A stretch of DNA of 64,000 bases from Euptelea pleiosperma (GCA_035048495.1 CM068545.1:24214741-24278740), one strand, 5' to 3'; shown: positions 1-12,421, counted from the first letter of the stretch. Numbers and translations: made by a program. Notes: generated by a model from the letters alone, not told the origin.

Positions 1-1100
1 ACTGATTATTGTACCCTTCCTCATTCAACTTCCTACAGAAATTAGGCTCAAACGGAGATCTGGCACATGCCTTACATCTTTGAGAACTAATATGCAGCCA
101 ATATTAGTCTCAATGCGTACATCGCCTATTCCTACAATTTTGGAAACACCGTTATTCCTCATTCTTACAACGCCAAAGTGACCTAATCTATAAGAACTAA
201 AGAACTCTCTATAAGGTGTAGCATGATAGGAAGCACTTGTGTCAACCACCCAATCTGTATCTTGACACATGGCTTTTAAGCAAATGTCTTCACAGTTGAA
301 GAACAATTTGATATCCCCATCAGAAGCAATAGTTGCAACTTTCTTATCTTGTCTTTTATCATCTTTTTCTTTCTTTTAGTCTTTCTTGAGTTTATGACAT
401 TCATTTTTGTAGTGTCCCATTTTACTATAATTATAGCATTTGACATCCTTTCTTGCTTTAGACTTACCTCTTGACTTTTTATGATTGTGAGGTTTTCTAC
501 TTTTATTCTCCCCTATTTTTCTATTACAAGTGCCTATGACTGAGAAGAATCCGATGATTTTCTTCTCGTTTCTTCATTCAACAAACTGCTTGTTACTACG
601 TTCATTGTCATAACACCATTTGAAGCAAAGTTGCTTAGGGACAAAACTAGAGTCTCCCAACTTTCTAGCAATGAACTAAGTAGCAATAAGGCTTGTAACT
701 CATCATCTAATATCATCTTCATGGAAGAGAGCTGGTTCACGATGCTTTGCACTTCATTCAATTATTCTGCAATTGAGGTGCCTTCTTCATATTTCAAATT
801 TACAAGCTTCCTAATCAAGAAAATTTTGTTCCCTACAGTATTCCTCTCATACATCCTTCCAATTTTTTTCGAAGTGGGTATGCTGAAGTTTTCATAAAAA
901 CGTGATGAAACACACTATCATCCAACCATTATCGAATAAATCCAAGAGCTTTCCGATCTACTTTCTTTCAATCATCATCGGATAATTTTTTCCGGTTTCT
1001 TTCTTTCATTTTCAATGAGTTCTGAAAGATCCTTATAATATAATAAGTCTTTTATTTTTGCTTTCCAAATCATTCAATTGCTCCCATTCAAGTTCACCAT
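1..1100 (-). pseudogene. Ty1/copia gag-protease remnant
   Basis: Decayed copia polyprotein read leftwards. Near 534-761 (minus) the frame resembles the C-terminal part of copia Gag (LTR-polyprotein gag family). At about 395-440 a zinc-knuckle-like motif reads C-Y-N-Y-S-K-M-G-H-Y-K-N-E-C, in which the second Cys of CX2CX4HX4C is replaced by Tyr. At 25-306 the frame contains WVVDTSASYHAT, the copia aspartic protease region with D-T-S in place of the usual D-S/T-G. Stops and frame changes separate these parts, so it is not functional. The element continues out of the left edge; integrase and reverse transcriptase are not in the window. Confidence 0.8.
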
Positions 1101-1167
1101 TCTACTTGTATTCGGTTCCATAATTTGTACACGATTAATTTAGTAAAACACCAAACCCTAACGTTTG

Positions 1168-1610
1168 GCTTTGATACTACTTGTTGGGAAAAATCCCCTT
1201 CTCCTATGTGCAAATCACAATAATAAAGTACACACCATAATGCAAGTAGCAATAAAGTAAACAAGAGAAACAAGACACCAATTTTTATGTGGAATACCCC
1301 TTCAACGAGAATGGTAAAAACCACAGGACCTAGTCCGGTAAACTTCCACTATAATGAGAATGGTGGAATTACAACTTCCTTAACAAGTAGGGGATGCCAA
1401 TCATCAAGAGACAATAACCTCTCTTGGATATCAAGTACTTTACCCAAACAAATGATAGATTTCAACAATAGCAAGGAGACAAAGTCATTACCTCTTAGGG
1501 GTTTGAAAAATACTAGAAACAATCTTTTGGAGAAGAGAAATAAAGAACCTTGGAGTTGTGATCTTTTTTAATGTTAGGAGTTTTGTTTAAGGGTTTCTCT
1601 TTCTATACAC
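1168..1610 (-). mobile_element. copia primer-binding site and 5' LTR (minus)
   Basis: Read on the minus strand, 1180-1168 is a near match to the initiator-Met tRNA primer-binding site (TAGTATCAAAGCC against the usual TGGTATCAGAGCC). Next to it, at 1182 on the plus strand, TGTTGGGAAAAATCCCC is a typical copia LTR terminus. The LTR must extend rightwards; its outer end is not resolved and 1610 is a guess. It belongs to the gag-protease remnant at 1-1100. Confidence 0.6.
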
Positions 1611-2289
1611 AAGAAAACTGCATTCACCCCCAAAAAAGCTTTTAGAGTTCCATCGTTTGAATTCACTATTCTTCTCGACATTTAGTTTCTCTCAAGAGTG
1701 AAATCGGATTAATTAGGAGTAGGATTTTTGTTTCTAGGGTTTTGAAGTTACAGATTTCTTTTGTTGTTTGGATATTAATTAACATTTTCTTATACTAGAT
1801 TTCGACTAGTGCTTCGTTAAGGTTTTTCGATTGTAATTCCATTTTGTTTCTTATGGTTCTTGTTTTGATCTAGGGTTCGATTGGAGATCCCCAACCCCAC
1901 CAATTTGATTGAGTTGGGCTCTGGCTAGGATTTTGGGCTCAAAGCCTTGAAGGTCGAGTTGGGTCAACCCAAGCCCAACCCAACCCGCCCGAGTTGCAGC
2001 CCTAGGTAATTCTATCAATTAAAGATGTCACCAGTAGTTACTAGTATTGTCGGTTGACCAACTCTTACCGCCTTGCCCACCCTTGAACAAAATCCTGGCT
2101 CCACCATCGATGGCGAGAACTCTGAAAGAGACGTAATGAACTCCCTCTTAGAAAGAATGCGGGTAGTTTAAGTGCCCATTGTTATTTTTTTAGGCAATTA
2201 GTAAGTAACCCAAGTTTTGCCTTTAAAATAGTAATAGATTATTGGGACAGATTTACCCAAAGAATCATTTATACGAACAAGAGTAGGAA
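1611..2289. other. unassigned AT-rich spacer
   Basis: No gene recognised. A pyrimidine/purine-skewed stretch rich in 'gggctc...gttgggtcaacccaagcccaacccaaccc' type words lies at 1910-2010. A short open stretch at about 2025-2180 is too short and broken to assign to a family. Confidence 0.4.
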
Positions 2290-2524
2290 ATAATTTTCAA
2301 GAAGATGAAAACGACACAAATTTTGTCCATTCTCGACATCAAAGTTGGATGTCCACTCAAAAAATGACACGTTGCACATCTTTGGGCCTGGGGTTTCTGA
2401 TTTGTGAATATTTTATTTGGCTCACCACTCATTGAGATTTATACAAAAAGTCAGCCTGATTGATTAAGCATTTATCCGTTTTTGTTGGGTAGGTCAAGTG
2501 AGAGGTGGGCATACATTTATTTTA

Positions 2525-3064
2525 GGTTATTTTAGTAATACCCCCTGAAATTTGAAATTAATTTGTAATAGCCCCTTATACTTTCGAACTTTAGGATTAC
2601 CCCCTCGGCCTAGTTCAACCATCATTTGACTAAGATACTAATCTGACATGCATCATGCCCCTCTTAATGCACCTATGAAAGGACCATAATATTGCAATTA
2701 CAATGCTAACGACGTGTGATTCAAGACCGTTTTAACTCAAATCAACTACTGTTAAACTAGGTCGAGGAGAGTAATCCTAATGTTTGAAAGGTGCGGCTTT
2801 TATGTGCCAAGGCCATACGGACCAAACAAAATGGCCTTGCTCAAGTTGTGCCACATTAGAAAAAAAAAAAGCTAAAAGTAACCATGCCCCCGACGTAACT
2901 GACTAACTTGGGTGGCGGTTCTATTTGTAATTGCAACAACTTTAGCTTTTTTGCTGACAACTTGAGCATGACTGTTATTTTGGTCCCGGCTTGGTGAATG
3001 GAAGCCGCAGTGTCGGAGGTATTACAAATTACTTTTAAATTTCAGGAGTGTTACTAAAATACCC
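2525..3064. mobile_element. MULE-type MITE, 540 bp
   Basis: The ends are inverted copies: left GGTTATTTTAGTAATACCCC, right (reversed) GGGTATTTTAGTAACACTCC, and similarity continues for about 50 bp as the 'ctgaaattt-aa-taatttgtaat' segment. Flanking direct repeats of 9 bp, TTTATTTTA (2516-2524) and TTTATTCTA (3065-3073), fit a Mutator-like element. The same copy is present at the matching place in block A2, so it inserted before the A duplication. Confidence 0.75.
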
Positions 3065-3800
3065 TTTATTCTATAAGGAAATTTTTCCAGTTTCGACTTT
3101 TTTGGCCTTTTTGCATTAATTACGGGCCACAAGATTTTTCCCATATTTTTCCCTTTCAAAACAAAACCAAGCTTTCAAAATTGCCTTTTGGAATTTAGAC
3201 TGGAACTTTGTGTGAAGTTGAAAATGAGAGTCTTGGTCATACTTTCATTTATTACCCGAATGCCCCTGCCTCAATTCATTTATCTCTTCTAGTTTCTCCC
3301 GTCTTTGTATAGATTGCGTCAGCTTCAAGTTTTTCAAACGCAAATATATATTTTTCCCAAATGTGCCTTAAGAATATACTGATTCTTTGAATTGGCCACC
3401 ATATGGATGTTGAGCCCACCCATTGGTGGCTGTACACACTAAAAATCAGCTTTATTGATGATTTTTTAGCCGTTGGATTTTGTACCCAGAAAACATGGGT
3501 CAGGGAATACCAATATTGTCGTGCCCACATGGAAGATAAATCAATGGCTGATTTTTGGTGAGGATGATCTCTTCGCCATATAGATCACGCCTACAAAAAA
3601 ATCAGTCCATTCTGAAATTTCTAACCCTATCAAATGTGGGATTCAAGTTAAGGGTAAAAAATAGGCGGTCCATAATTCTTCAACTTGTAAACCAGGCTAA
3701 GAATATCAGAATGATTTGAATTTTTGTAAGGGTGATCTCCTCACCATAGAAATCATCCTTACCAAAAATCATCTCATTCCAAAACTTCTAATTTATATAT
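3065..3800. repeat. dispersed repeat with GATGATCTCCTCACC hairpins
   Basis: From about 3540 the stretch contains the recurrent cassette 'gatttttggtgaggatgatc...gatcacgcctac...aaaatcag', twice, which can fold on itself. The same cassette recurs at 4806-4965, 11780-12040, 12120-12370 and 61200-62930. It is MITE-derived and has no coding content. The ORF-like stretches here match the block A2 copy only as repeat DNA. Confidence 0.6.
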
Positions 3801-3890
3801 GGGTCGGGCTCAAGGGACCCTTATTTATGACCCCCTTTTTTGACCCCCCATCTTGGCTTACCCACGTAGAAGATGAATCAATGGCTGATT
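3801..3890. mobile_element. truncated left arm of GGGTCGGGCTC MITE
   Basis: This is the left terminal arm of the MITE that is complete at 12037-12421 in block A2. In A1 the arm runs into GGATCGGTACCC directly, so the loop, right arm and about 110 bp of flank have been deleted. Confidence 0.8.
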
Positions 3891-4407
3891 GGATCGGTAC
3901 CCAATTATGTGATCCAAAATTGGATTGTCTCACTCTGATATCACTGCTTCCTAAAGAAGTTTCACTTTGTCTCGAGCCAGATGCACCTGGTCTGGATTGG
4001 ACCACTCCGGATTGGGATTGGGATTGGGATTGGGATCAGAGCCTACCGATTCATCCTCCGATCCTAAGATTTCGAATCATGCACTTAACTGTAGTTACCT
4101 TTAACAGTGGAGAAAAAGCAGCTACAGTTAAATGCTACTTAACCCTAGGACAGGTGGCACTTAATTATGAGAGAGAAAGCGAAAAAATCTAGGATACAAA
4201 CAATTACATACTTTTCGAGTGCAAATGGGACCAGAAGGCGACATGTAACAACCAGCGTTTCCTAACCCCCTCTCTTAACCAGGGGTTTGGTTGTTATGCG
4301 TTACTTCTGACAGTATTTGCCTTTGCATTTTTTGCTCGAAACAGAGGACTTGGGCATTAACTTCTGACGCAAGCAATGACATATATTCAGTTGATAAGAA
4401 GAATCGA
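3891..4407 (+). promoter_or_regulatory. displaced upstream region of GST1
   Basis: This matches the region immediately upstream of the GST2 core promoter (about 12534-13025). It has a GGATTG hexamer run near 4007-4033 (longer than in A2) and an as-1-like element at 4365-4381. In GST2 this DNA lies within 0.2-0.65 kb of the ATG; here the SINE and MITE insertion has moved it to more than 1 kb away. Confidence 0.6.
4365..4381 (+). promoter_or_regulatory. as-1-like element of GST1, displaced
   Basis: The sequence is TGACG-CAAGCAA-TGACA, two TGACR half-sites seven bases apart as in the as-1/ocs element. Such elements bind TGA bZIP factors and drive auxin-, salicylate- and xenobiotic-induced transcription of plant GST genes. 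The match in GST2 (12988-13004) is about 75 bp from its TATA box; here the distance is about 950 bp because of the insertion at 4408-5269. Functionality is inferred. Confidence 0.65.
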
Positions 4408-5269
4408 ACACCCAACATGGCAGCTCAAATGGTTGGTGTGTATCCACCTCTTTCGAGAGGTTGTGGGGTCAAACCCACACAGGCAGATTTCCTCCTTTGA
4501 GCCGTTGTGCCAGGAGTAGAAATACCTTTTACCGGCTCTGACCGGCCGGGTCCAGGTTTCACCCGCTCATCTTTGGGGCTTCCCCAAAAAAAAAAACGGA
4601 AAATTGCAGAAAAGAAAACAAACTTCAATTTATTTACAAAAAAGAATACAACTTTTCGTAAATCCCAAAAAAGAAAACGAAACGCCCTTTCAAAGGGCGT
4701 TTCGTCTGCTGTCAGTCCAATCAGTCACCGACTGACTAACGAATGACTGATGGTTGACACGTCTAACAAACGCCCTTTTAAAGGGCGTTTATTCGTGAGA
4801 AATTTTAACAAACATCCCATAATTCCTCAACTTCTAAACCAATCTACGAATATCGGAATGATCTGAATTTTTGTGAGGATGATCTCCTCACTGTAGAGAT
4901 CATCCTCACCAAAAATCAGCCATTGATTCATCTTCTGAGTACGCCAAAATGGGCGTAAAAATTGGGGTATCAAAAAAAGCCCTTTAAAAGGACGTTTTCT
5001 ACTGACACACGCCCTTTAAAATAACATCTGTCAGTTGTCAGAGATCGCGTCTATTACTGAAAAACACAATTTAAAATGACGTTTTTTACTGACAAACGCC
5101 CATTTAAAGGGCGTTTTTTGATAAACATGTGCCACATAATGAAACGCCCTTTGGGATGTGCGAAAAGGGCGTTTCGTTTTCTTTTTTGGGATCTGCGAAA
5201 AGTTGTATTCTTTTTTGTAAATAGATTAAAGTTTATTTTCTTTTTAGAAATTTTCCCAAAAAAAAATAA
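4408..5269 (+). mobile_element. tRNA-derived SINE, split by a MITE
   Basis: SINE body about 4408-4586, with an A-box-like stretch (GCTCAAATGGTTGGTGTG) and a B-box-like stretch (GGGGTCAAACCCA), ending in a poly(A) tail. The tail is interrupted at 4598-5257 by a MITE and resumes at 5258-5269. The whole is bracketed by a perfect 12-bp duplication AAGAAGAATCGA (4396-4407 and 5270-5281) that is single-copy in the matching GST2 promoter. That proves insertion after the A1/A2 split. It sits about 50 bp upstream of the GST1 TATA box. Confidence 0.8.
4598..5257. mobile_element. MULE-like foldback MITE, 660 bp
   Basis: Long inverted ends of more than 100 bp (left GGAAAATTGCAGAAAAGAAAA; right, reversed, GGAAAATTTCTAAAAAGAAA), including matching CCCAAAAAAGAAAACGAAACG segments. 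The interior repeats the palindrome ACGCCCTTTAAAGGGCGT in several variants (4685-4705, 4770-4790, 4980-5010, 5095-5115, 5143-5176). It landed in the poly(A) of the SINE, so its duplicated target is an A run and its exact length cannot be read. The interior also contains a copy of the GATGATCTCCTCAC cassette (4806-4965). Confidence 0.75.
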
Positions 5270-5328
5270 AAGAAGAATCGAGAAACGCTATAATTTGCGA
5301 GAAAAGAGATAAACCGATCTGAAAAATT

Positions 5329-5337
5329 CTATAAATA
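5329..5337 (+). promoter_or_regulatory. TATA box of GST1
   Basis: CTATAAATA, 83 bp before the ATG. The stretch from 5284 (AAACGCTATAA...GATAAACCGATCT) to the TATA box is shared by all four GST genes, so it is the ancestral core promoter. Confidence 0.8.
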
Positions 5338-5401
5338 CTCCGGCAACGCTCAAGGGAAGCAGCAAAAAAGAAAGAAATTGTCTTCCTTTCCAAGATTCTA
5401 G

Positions 5402-6194
<793 letters not shown>

Positions 6195-6334
6195 AAGCTG
6201 CATTGTTCTACTCTTTCTTGTTGGGGCTTTTGTGTTTCCATGGTTTTGTGTTCTTATGGTTTTTATTTTGTTGGGTGTTAAGAGCGTCTGTTGGTTCTTC
6301 CCTCTTGCAAATGAATATGGGTTGTAGTGTAGTC

Positions 6335-6496
6335 TGCTTCGACTTCTCGTGGAAGCTTCTTAATTTAGTATGAAATGGATTTTCATGTGCTTTCACTTCT
6401 CGTGGAAGCTTCTTAATTTAAGTATGAAATGGATTTTCATGTGCTTCTACTTCTTGTGGAAACTTAATATGTTGAATCAAATGGATTTTCATGTGG
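6335..6496 (+). repeat. 53-bp tandem repeat in GST1 3' flank
   Basis: Three units of 53-54 bp start at 6335, 6388 and 6442 (each with TGCTT..ACTTCTCGTGG...GAAATGGATTTTCATG). GST2 has only two units at the same place (about 14067-14175), and traces occur at 27890 and 45885. Probably 3' UTR or just beyond. Confidence 0.75.
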
Positions 6497-6539
6497 AGAT
6501 TTTGTTTTTTTGATCATTGAACTATGGTTTGGTGTGTAG

Positions 6540-7845
6540 AAAAGGAGTCGCATAATGCACTAGCTACTGATGCCAAAAAGTAACAAAAGTAATAATAAGA
6601 AGAAACATGGTTTAAAATCTAGTTTCAAGAAATATCTCCTCGAGTGAAAACTCATGGTTTAAAATCTGGTTTGGGAGGAATATCTCCTCAAGCGAAAATG
6701 TCTCGAAACGAAACGAAACATTCCTAAGAAATTGAAAAAAGGCTAGGCTTCTGATCACTCTTGGGAGTCGGGCTCTCGGCCATGGATTCTCAAAATTATG
6801 CATTAATGCATAAATAAACTTGAAACATTGTGAAACATTACGAAACATTAGTGTTATTAGCCTGTGTTGAAGCACGGGTGAAGAAATAAAAAAACAAAAA
6901 GGTATTAATAACAATTTAAAAATTTTAAAGTTCATGTAAAAAAACATAAAAATATAAAAATACATGTTTAATTATATTTTTATTGCCATGTGGCACATAC
7001 TCTCCCTCCAACGATTTCCATTACCCTCGTTTGGGTCCCACCTCCCATCTAAAAGTTTCTCTTGCTGCCCAATATGATTATTCATGATATGCACATAACA
7101 TAGAATCCCTCTCCAACTCCCACACGCGCATATCTGCCAAAATAGTTATGAAGCTAAATTAAATCATTGTACATCTTTTCGTCTGCTTCTTGACTTTTTT
7201 TGGGCCCACTCACCGCATGCATGGATGCTTAGCCCACCCCTTAGTGGATGTACATATAGAGGCAGCAGAGAAGTCTTTAAAGGCTTTTATTTTTATGGAT
7301 GATTTTTTTCAACCTTTGGATCTCAAACATTATTAAAGGAACTGTTATAATGTGTAAATGGTGTAGGTGCCGGCCATAAAACAAAATAATAAAAGAGTAC
7401 TTTTAATAAATAAAAAAAAAGGAAATAGGGAGAGAACGTTACCCAAAAATATTTAACTTGTTAATATCCCCAAATTATAAAAGAATTATACCCCAAAATA
7501 ATAAAAAATTATTAATATAGAGTTAATATCATATTAGGAAAGGCAAACCCATGAAAACATAGAGATTGTGGAAAAAGAAAGTTTATGATTCTGATGCTAT
7601 GTGTTATACAGATCAGTGAAAATATGAATTTTATTTAAGACCATCCTAGGGGAATAAGGATTGAAAGTTTTCTATGATCCAACGAAGATCAGAGATTCGT
7701 AATTGTTTATGGTTCACACTAAATCAGGAACACAGACCAAAATATTTACTCGTCATCTCACCATCATCCATAATACTCTTTGTCAAATAGGTAATTGCTT
7801 CCCTTTAGGCGCCTTTTATTCCACTCATTAGATAGCTGAAAAAAC
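6540..7845. other. duplicated AT-rich flank downstream of GST1
   Basis: No gene recognised. This sequence recurs at 17632-17912 plus 21168-22172, where a solo LTR splits it, so the uninterrupted empty site is here at about 6845-6850. The words 'agtgttatt.gcctgtg..gaagcacg' near 6850 resemble the 5' part of some small plant Helitron-like repeats, but no hairpin/CTRR end was found. Confidence 0.5.
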
Positions 7846-9189
7846 CTTCCAACCATTAATATAAAAAATCGGAAACGTTGCATTTTTTTAGGCATAGAAA
7901 GTGAAACGCTCGATCTTTTCTTCTTAGGTATCATTTTTTCCTTTTTTTTTCTTTTATATATATCTCCTGAAACATACCGATGCCATAGAGAAATAGAGAG
8001 ACAGATGATGCAGGGTCCACCTCAACTGCACAATTGTTTTTGGTTGTCGTTAACCGTTGGGTAGCATGACATGCTGAAAATAATAATCTGTTTGATAGGA
8101 GTCCGGTTTCTCTTAACAAAGGTTGTATGTGGTTTGATCGTTAGCCAAAGCCTACAATAGGTCAAGATGCTCCAATTGATTTTCCTCGATAGATACATAC
8201 ATAGGCCAAGATCAGCAAAGATTAAAGCCATCTTAATGCAAGGCTATTACAATGAACTGCCAATTGTTGGCCTATGTCAGCAGCAACTTGGCCTATGACA
8301 TCTCAATGCAAAACTATTACACCCGTTCAATCATGATTGGTGGGATCTACAGCTACAATGATCTGGGTGTTCATAATGAAATGAAATATTTGTTGTAGCC
8401 AAGTAATCAACCCAATCACCAAAACCCGAAGGAGGGGTTTGTCTCTACGTTGTAGGTTCAAGTACGCACCTCATCAATCATAGGGTTCAAGATCCAAGAA
8501 AACAGCACGAGATACATGCTTCCTTGCACCTGCATGTTTCATGGCACGATTTTGTCACTTGGCATATCCATCGGGCTGGATCCCATGTTCAAGGTAGTAA
8601 AGATCCCAGCAAGCGTTTATGACATGAATTCTAGCTTGGCCGATGTGGATGGAGATGCATTCTCATTTTCTTGTGTTGGGAGAGGAAGAGAGATAGAAAA
8701 GACGTAGACAAAGACAACTTGTGTGAGAGCAGAGATCAAAGAATGAAAAGAAAACGATCAAACGTTTTAAACAAACAAATATAAATGGTGAAATGACATA
8801 GGAATAGTGAGGGTTTATAAGGTTTTTAAATGGAATCTAAAGTGACTGACCTAAATTGTTTGAGACGTGAAAGGACACGAAGAGGGCAAGGCATATTAAT
8901 TTAAGAAACTATGTTAAATTATGCAAAACGTTATTTGTTATATATTTGCTATATATTTGGAAAGATGTTTTGAGAGACTTTTCTGAAAGAGAAAGAATTA
9001 TATTTGGAAAGATGTTTATTTAAGAGCTTTTTACAGAATGAAACCATGGGAGAGATGTTTAGGGAGAGGGAGAGATATGGGAAGAAAAGGTAGAAGAGAG
9101 AGAAAACGTGGGAGAGATAATATATGAGAGAGAAGGTCAATTGGTTGACATGGCACTCTACACGAGGAAAGTGCCACATCAACATGATG
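7846..9189. other. no recognisable gene or element
   Basis: Mixed AT-rich sequence with short purine-rich (GAGAGA) tracts at 9050-9135. Open stretches at 8516-8707, 8949-9185 and 9031-9453 show no family motif and no duplication partner in the window. Confidence 0.4.
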
Positions 9190-10520
9190 TGGAAGAGAGA
9201 AGAATGTTGCCCACTTCTCTGTTTTAGTATAGACTAGTAAATGGCCCATGCCCGTGGCACTCTCCGACAAAAACATTTGCAAAATTTGGGTGTGTTCGGC
9301 ACTCAAACGGTATACCGGACTGGGCATTACTATTTTTTCCATTATAACGGATGTTATAATGAAATGTAACGCACAGAGGGAGAAATGAGAAAATAACAAA
9401 AATAACAAAAAATAACAGTGTTGAAAATCAAATTTTGAATAAATTGAGGTCAAATGAGGTAGATTGAGTGGCTGAAATCTAACCGTCTACATTAGATCGA
9501 TGGATTTGATCTCAACTTATCTAACCGTCCATATTAGATGGATGGATAAGATAAGAGAATACAACTGAGTTGTCTTGTTATATGTGTGGGTGGCCCGTAC
9601 CCGCGGCACTTTCCTACAAAGTGTTTGTCAAAATCGGGTGGGAGTTAATCTCAGCCATCGATATGAAGCATAGTGAATCTCAGCCACTCATTATTGAAGC
9701 CATATAAGATAAGAGGGGGTATAAGATAACCACAATCACTTGTTATATTTATAGTGGGTGGCCCGTGCCCTCGGTACTCCCCATCAAAGCATTTGCCAAA
9801 ATCAGGTGTGAGTGGCTGAGATCCACCGTCCATTTGGGGGATAAGATCTCGGCCCTTCTTTGTTGAAATAGATAAGAGGGGCTATAAATGGGGAGACAAC
9901 TTCCCTATTTTGTTATATAGACCAAGGTTTAAAGGAGGCCGTTTTAACGGTTAAACGGACTGGGGGCTTTACCGTTTAAACCGTTTAAACAGCCGTTAAA
10001 ACGGATTGAAACGGTCAGGGGCAAAAATAGAAAAAAAAAATGGGAAAAAACTGAATTAAACGAATTTAATGGTTTTAACGATTTTAAAGGATTTTAACGG
10101 AAAAAGTAGCGCTGAAATTCAAATTTCGAAATTTGAAAATTAAAAAAAAATGGAATTTAACGGATTTTTACGGAATTAAACGGTTTTAACGGCCATTTTT
10201 TTCACAAAATTTTTCAAAATTAAACAGCTGTTTAAACGATTTTAACGGCCATTTTTTTCAAAACCGATAAAATGTGTTTAAACGGTTTTAACGGAAACGG
10301 GCTTGGGACGTTACCGTTTAAACGGCCGTTTTTAAAACCATGATATAGACTAGTAAATGGCCCGTGCCCACGGCACTCTCCGACAAAAGCGTTTGCAAAA
10401 ATTGGGTGCCTTGGGCACTCAAACGGTATAACGGACTGGGGGATTACCTTTTTTCTATTATAACGGCTGTTAAAACAAATTGTAACGCTCCGACGGAGAA
10501 ATGAGAAAATAACAGAAGTA
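9190..10520. repeat. dispersed repeat family with GGCCCGTGCC...GGCAC heads
   Basis: Head segments of the form 'actagtaaatggcccgtgccc-cggcactctccgacaaa-gcgtttgcaaaa' start near 9232, 9590, 9758 and 10352. An inverted copy lies at 42060-42125. Related bodies ('gtggctgagatc..ccgtccat..ggataaga') follow each head. The heads recall short Helitron-like repeats, but termini were not resolved. A hAT-type MITE (9923-10342) is inserted in the last copy. Confidence 0.5.
9923..10342 (+). mobile_element. hAT-type MITE, CCGTTTAAACGG family, copy 1
   Basis: Starts CAAGGTTTAAAGGAGG and ends TTTTAAAACCATG, imperfect inverted ends. It is flanked by a perfect 8-bp duplication ATATAGAC (9915-9922 and 10343-10350), the hAT signature. 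The body is an iteration of TTTTAACGG, CCGTTTAAACGG and GGGGCAAAAATGGAAA words around a central 'aaattcaaattt-gaaattt' palindrome. No coding capacity. Confidence 0.85.
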
Positions 10521-10752
10521 ATTTTCAAGAAGATGAAAACGATACAAATTTTGTCCATTCTCAATATCAAAGTTGGATGTCCACTCAAAAAATGACACGT
10601 TGCACATCTTTGGGGCTGGGGTTTCTGATTTGTGAATATTTTATTTGGCTCACCACTCATTGAGATTTACACAAAAAGTCAGCCTGATTGATTAAGCATT
10701 TATCCATTTTTTGTGGGTAGGTCAAGTGAGAGGTGGGCATACATTTATTTTA

Positions 10753-11295
10753 GCTTATTTTAGTAATACCCCTGAAATTTGAAATTAATTTGTAATACCC
10801 CCTTATACTTTCGAACTTTAGGATTACCCCCTCGGTCTAGTTCAACCATCACTTGACTAAGATTAAAATCTGACATGCATCGTGCCCCCTCTTAATGCAC
10901 CTATCAAAGGACCATAATATTGCAATTACAATGCTAACGATGTGTGATTCAAGACCGTTTTAACTCAAATCAACCACTGTTAAACTAGGTCAAGGAGAGT
11001 AATCCTAATGTTTGAAAGGTGCGGCTTTTATGTGCCAAGGCCATATGGACCAAACAAAATGGCCTTGCTCAAGTTGTGCCACATTAGAAAAACAAAAAGC
11101 TAAAAGTAATCATGCCCCCGACATAACTGACTAACTTGGGTGGCGGTTCTATTTATAATTGCAACAACTTTAGCTTTTTTTGCTGACAACTTGAGCATGA
11201 CTGTTTTTTTGGTCCCGGCTTGGTGAATGGAAGCCGCAGTGTAGGAGGTATTACAAATTACTTTTAAATTTCAGGGGGGTGTTACTAAAATACCC
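10753..11295. mobile_element. MULE-type MITE, A2 copy
   Basis: Orthologous to 2525-3064, with the same inverted ends and the 9-bp duplications TTTATTTTA (10744-10752) and TTTATTCTA (11296-11304). It duplicated with the block and is not an independent insertion. Confidence 0.75.
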
Positions 11296-12036
11296 TTTAT
11301 TCTATAAGAAAATTTTCCCAGTTTTTACTTTTCTTGCCTTTTTCCATTAATTACGGGCCACAAGATTTTTTCGATATTTTCCACTTTCAAAACAAAGCCC
11401 ATCTTTCAAAATTGCCTTTTGGAATTTAGACTGGAACTTTGTGTGAAAGTTGAAAATGAGAGGAGGATTGGTCATACTTTCATTTATTACCCGAATGCCC
11501 CTGCGTCAATTCATTTATCTCTTCTAGTTTCTCCCGTCTTTGTATAGATTGCGTCAGCTTCAAGTTTTTCAAACGCAAATATATATTTTTCCCAAATGTG
11601 CCTTAAGAATATACTGATTCTTTGAATTGGCCCACCATATGGATGTTGAGCCCACCCATTGGTGGTTGTACACACTAAAAATCAGCTTTATTGATGATTT
11701 TTTAGCCGTTGGATTTTGTACCTAGAAAACATGGGTCAGGGAACACCAATATTGTCGTGCCCACATGGAAGATAAATCAATGGCTGATTTTTGGTGAGGA
11801 TGATCTCTTCACCATATAGATCACGCCTACAAAAAAATCAGCCCATTCTGAAATTTCTAACCCTATCAAATGTGGGATTCAAGTTAAGGGTAAAAAATAG
11901 GCGGTCCATAATTCTTGAACTTATAAACCAGGCTAAGAATATCAGAATGATTTGAATTTTTGTAAGGGTGATCTCCTCACCATAGAGATCATCCTCACCA
12001 AAAGTCATCTCATTCCAAAACTTCTAATTTATATAT

Positions 12037-12421
12037 GGGTCGGGCTCAAGGGACCCTTATTTATGACCCCCTTTTTTGACCCCCATCTTGGCTTACCCAC
12101 GTAGAAGATGAATCAATGGCTGATTTTTGTTGAGGATGATCTCTATGGTGAGGAGATCATCCTCACAAAATTTCAAATCATTCTGATATTCATAGACTGG
12201 TTTATAAGCTGAAGCATTATGGACCGTCGGTTTTTACGTCGGTTTTTACTCTGTAACTTTAAAACCACATTTGATGGGGTTAGAAATTTCAGAATGGGCT
12301 GATTTTTGTTGGGGTGATCTATATGGTGAGGTTAATCCCGCCAAAAATCAGCCATTGATTCATCTTCTACATGGGTACGCCAAGATGGGGGGTCAGAAAT
12401 GGGGTCCCTTGAGCCCGACCC
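12037..12421. mobile_element. complete GGGTCGGGCTC MITE, 385 bp
   Basis: Inverted ends of roughly 95 bp starting GGGTCGGGCTCAAGGGACCC on each strand. Flanks are TTTATATAT (12028-12036) and TTTATATAA (12422-12430), a 9-bp duplication with one mismatch, fitting a Mutator-like MITE. The interior carries the GATGATCTC hairpin cassette. Relatives with the same tip are at 22173 (partial) and 62426-62798 (complete). Confidence 0.85.

Noticed and set aside
3716..4192. 158-codon open frame upstream of GST1 with Asp-Trp repeats
   Set aside because: The repeats come from a GGATTG microsatellite, and the A2 counterpart is broken. It overlaps MITE arm and promoter DNA.
4680..5180. Rho-independent terminators, from ACGCCC...GGGCGT hairpins followed by T runs
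   Set aside because: The context is a plant MITE with inverted ends; bacterial terminators do not apply.
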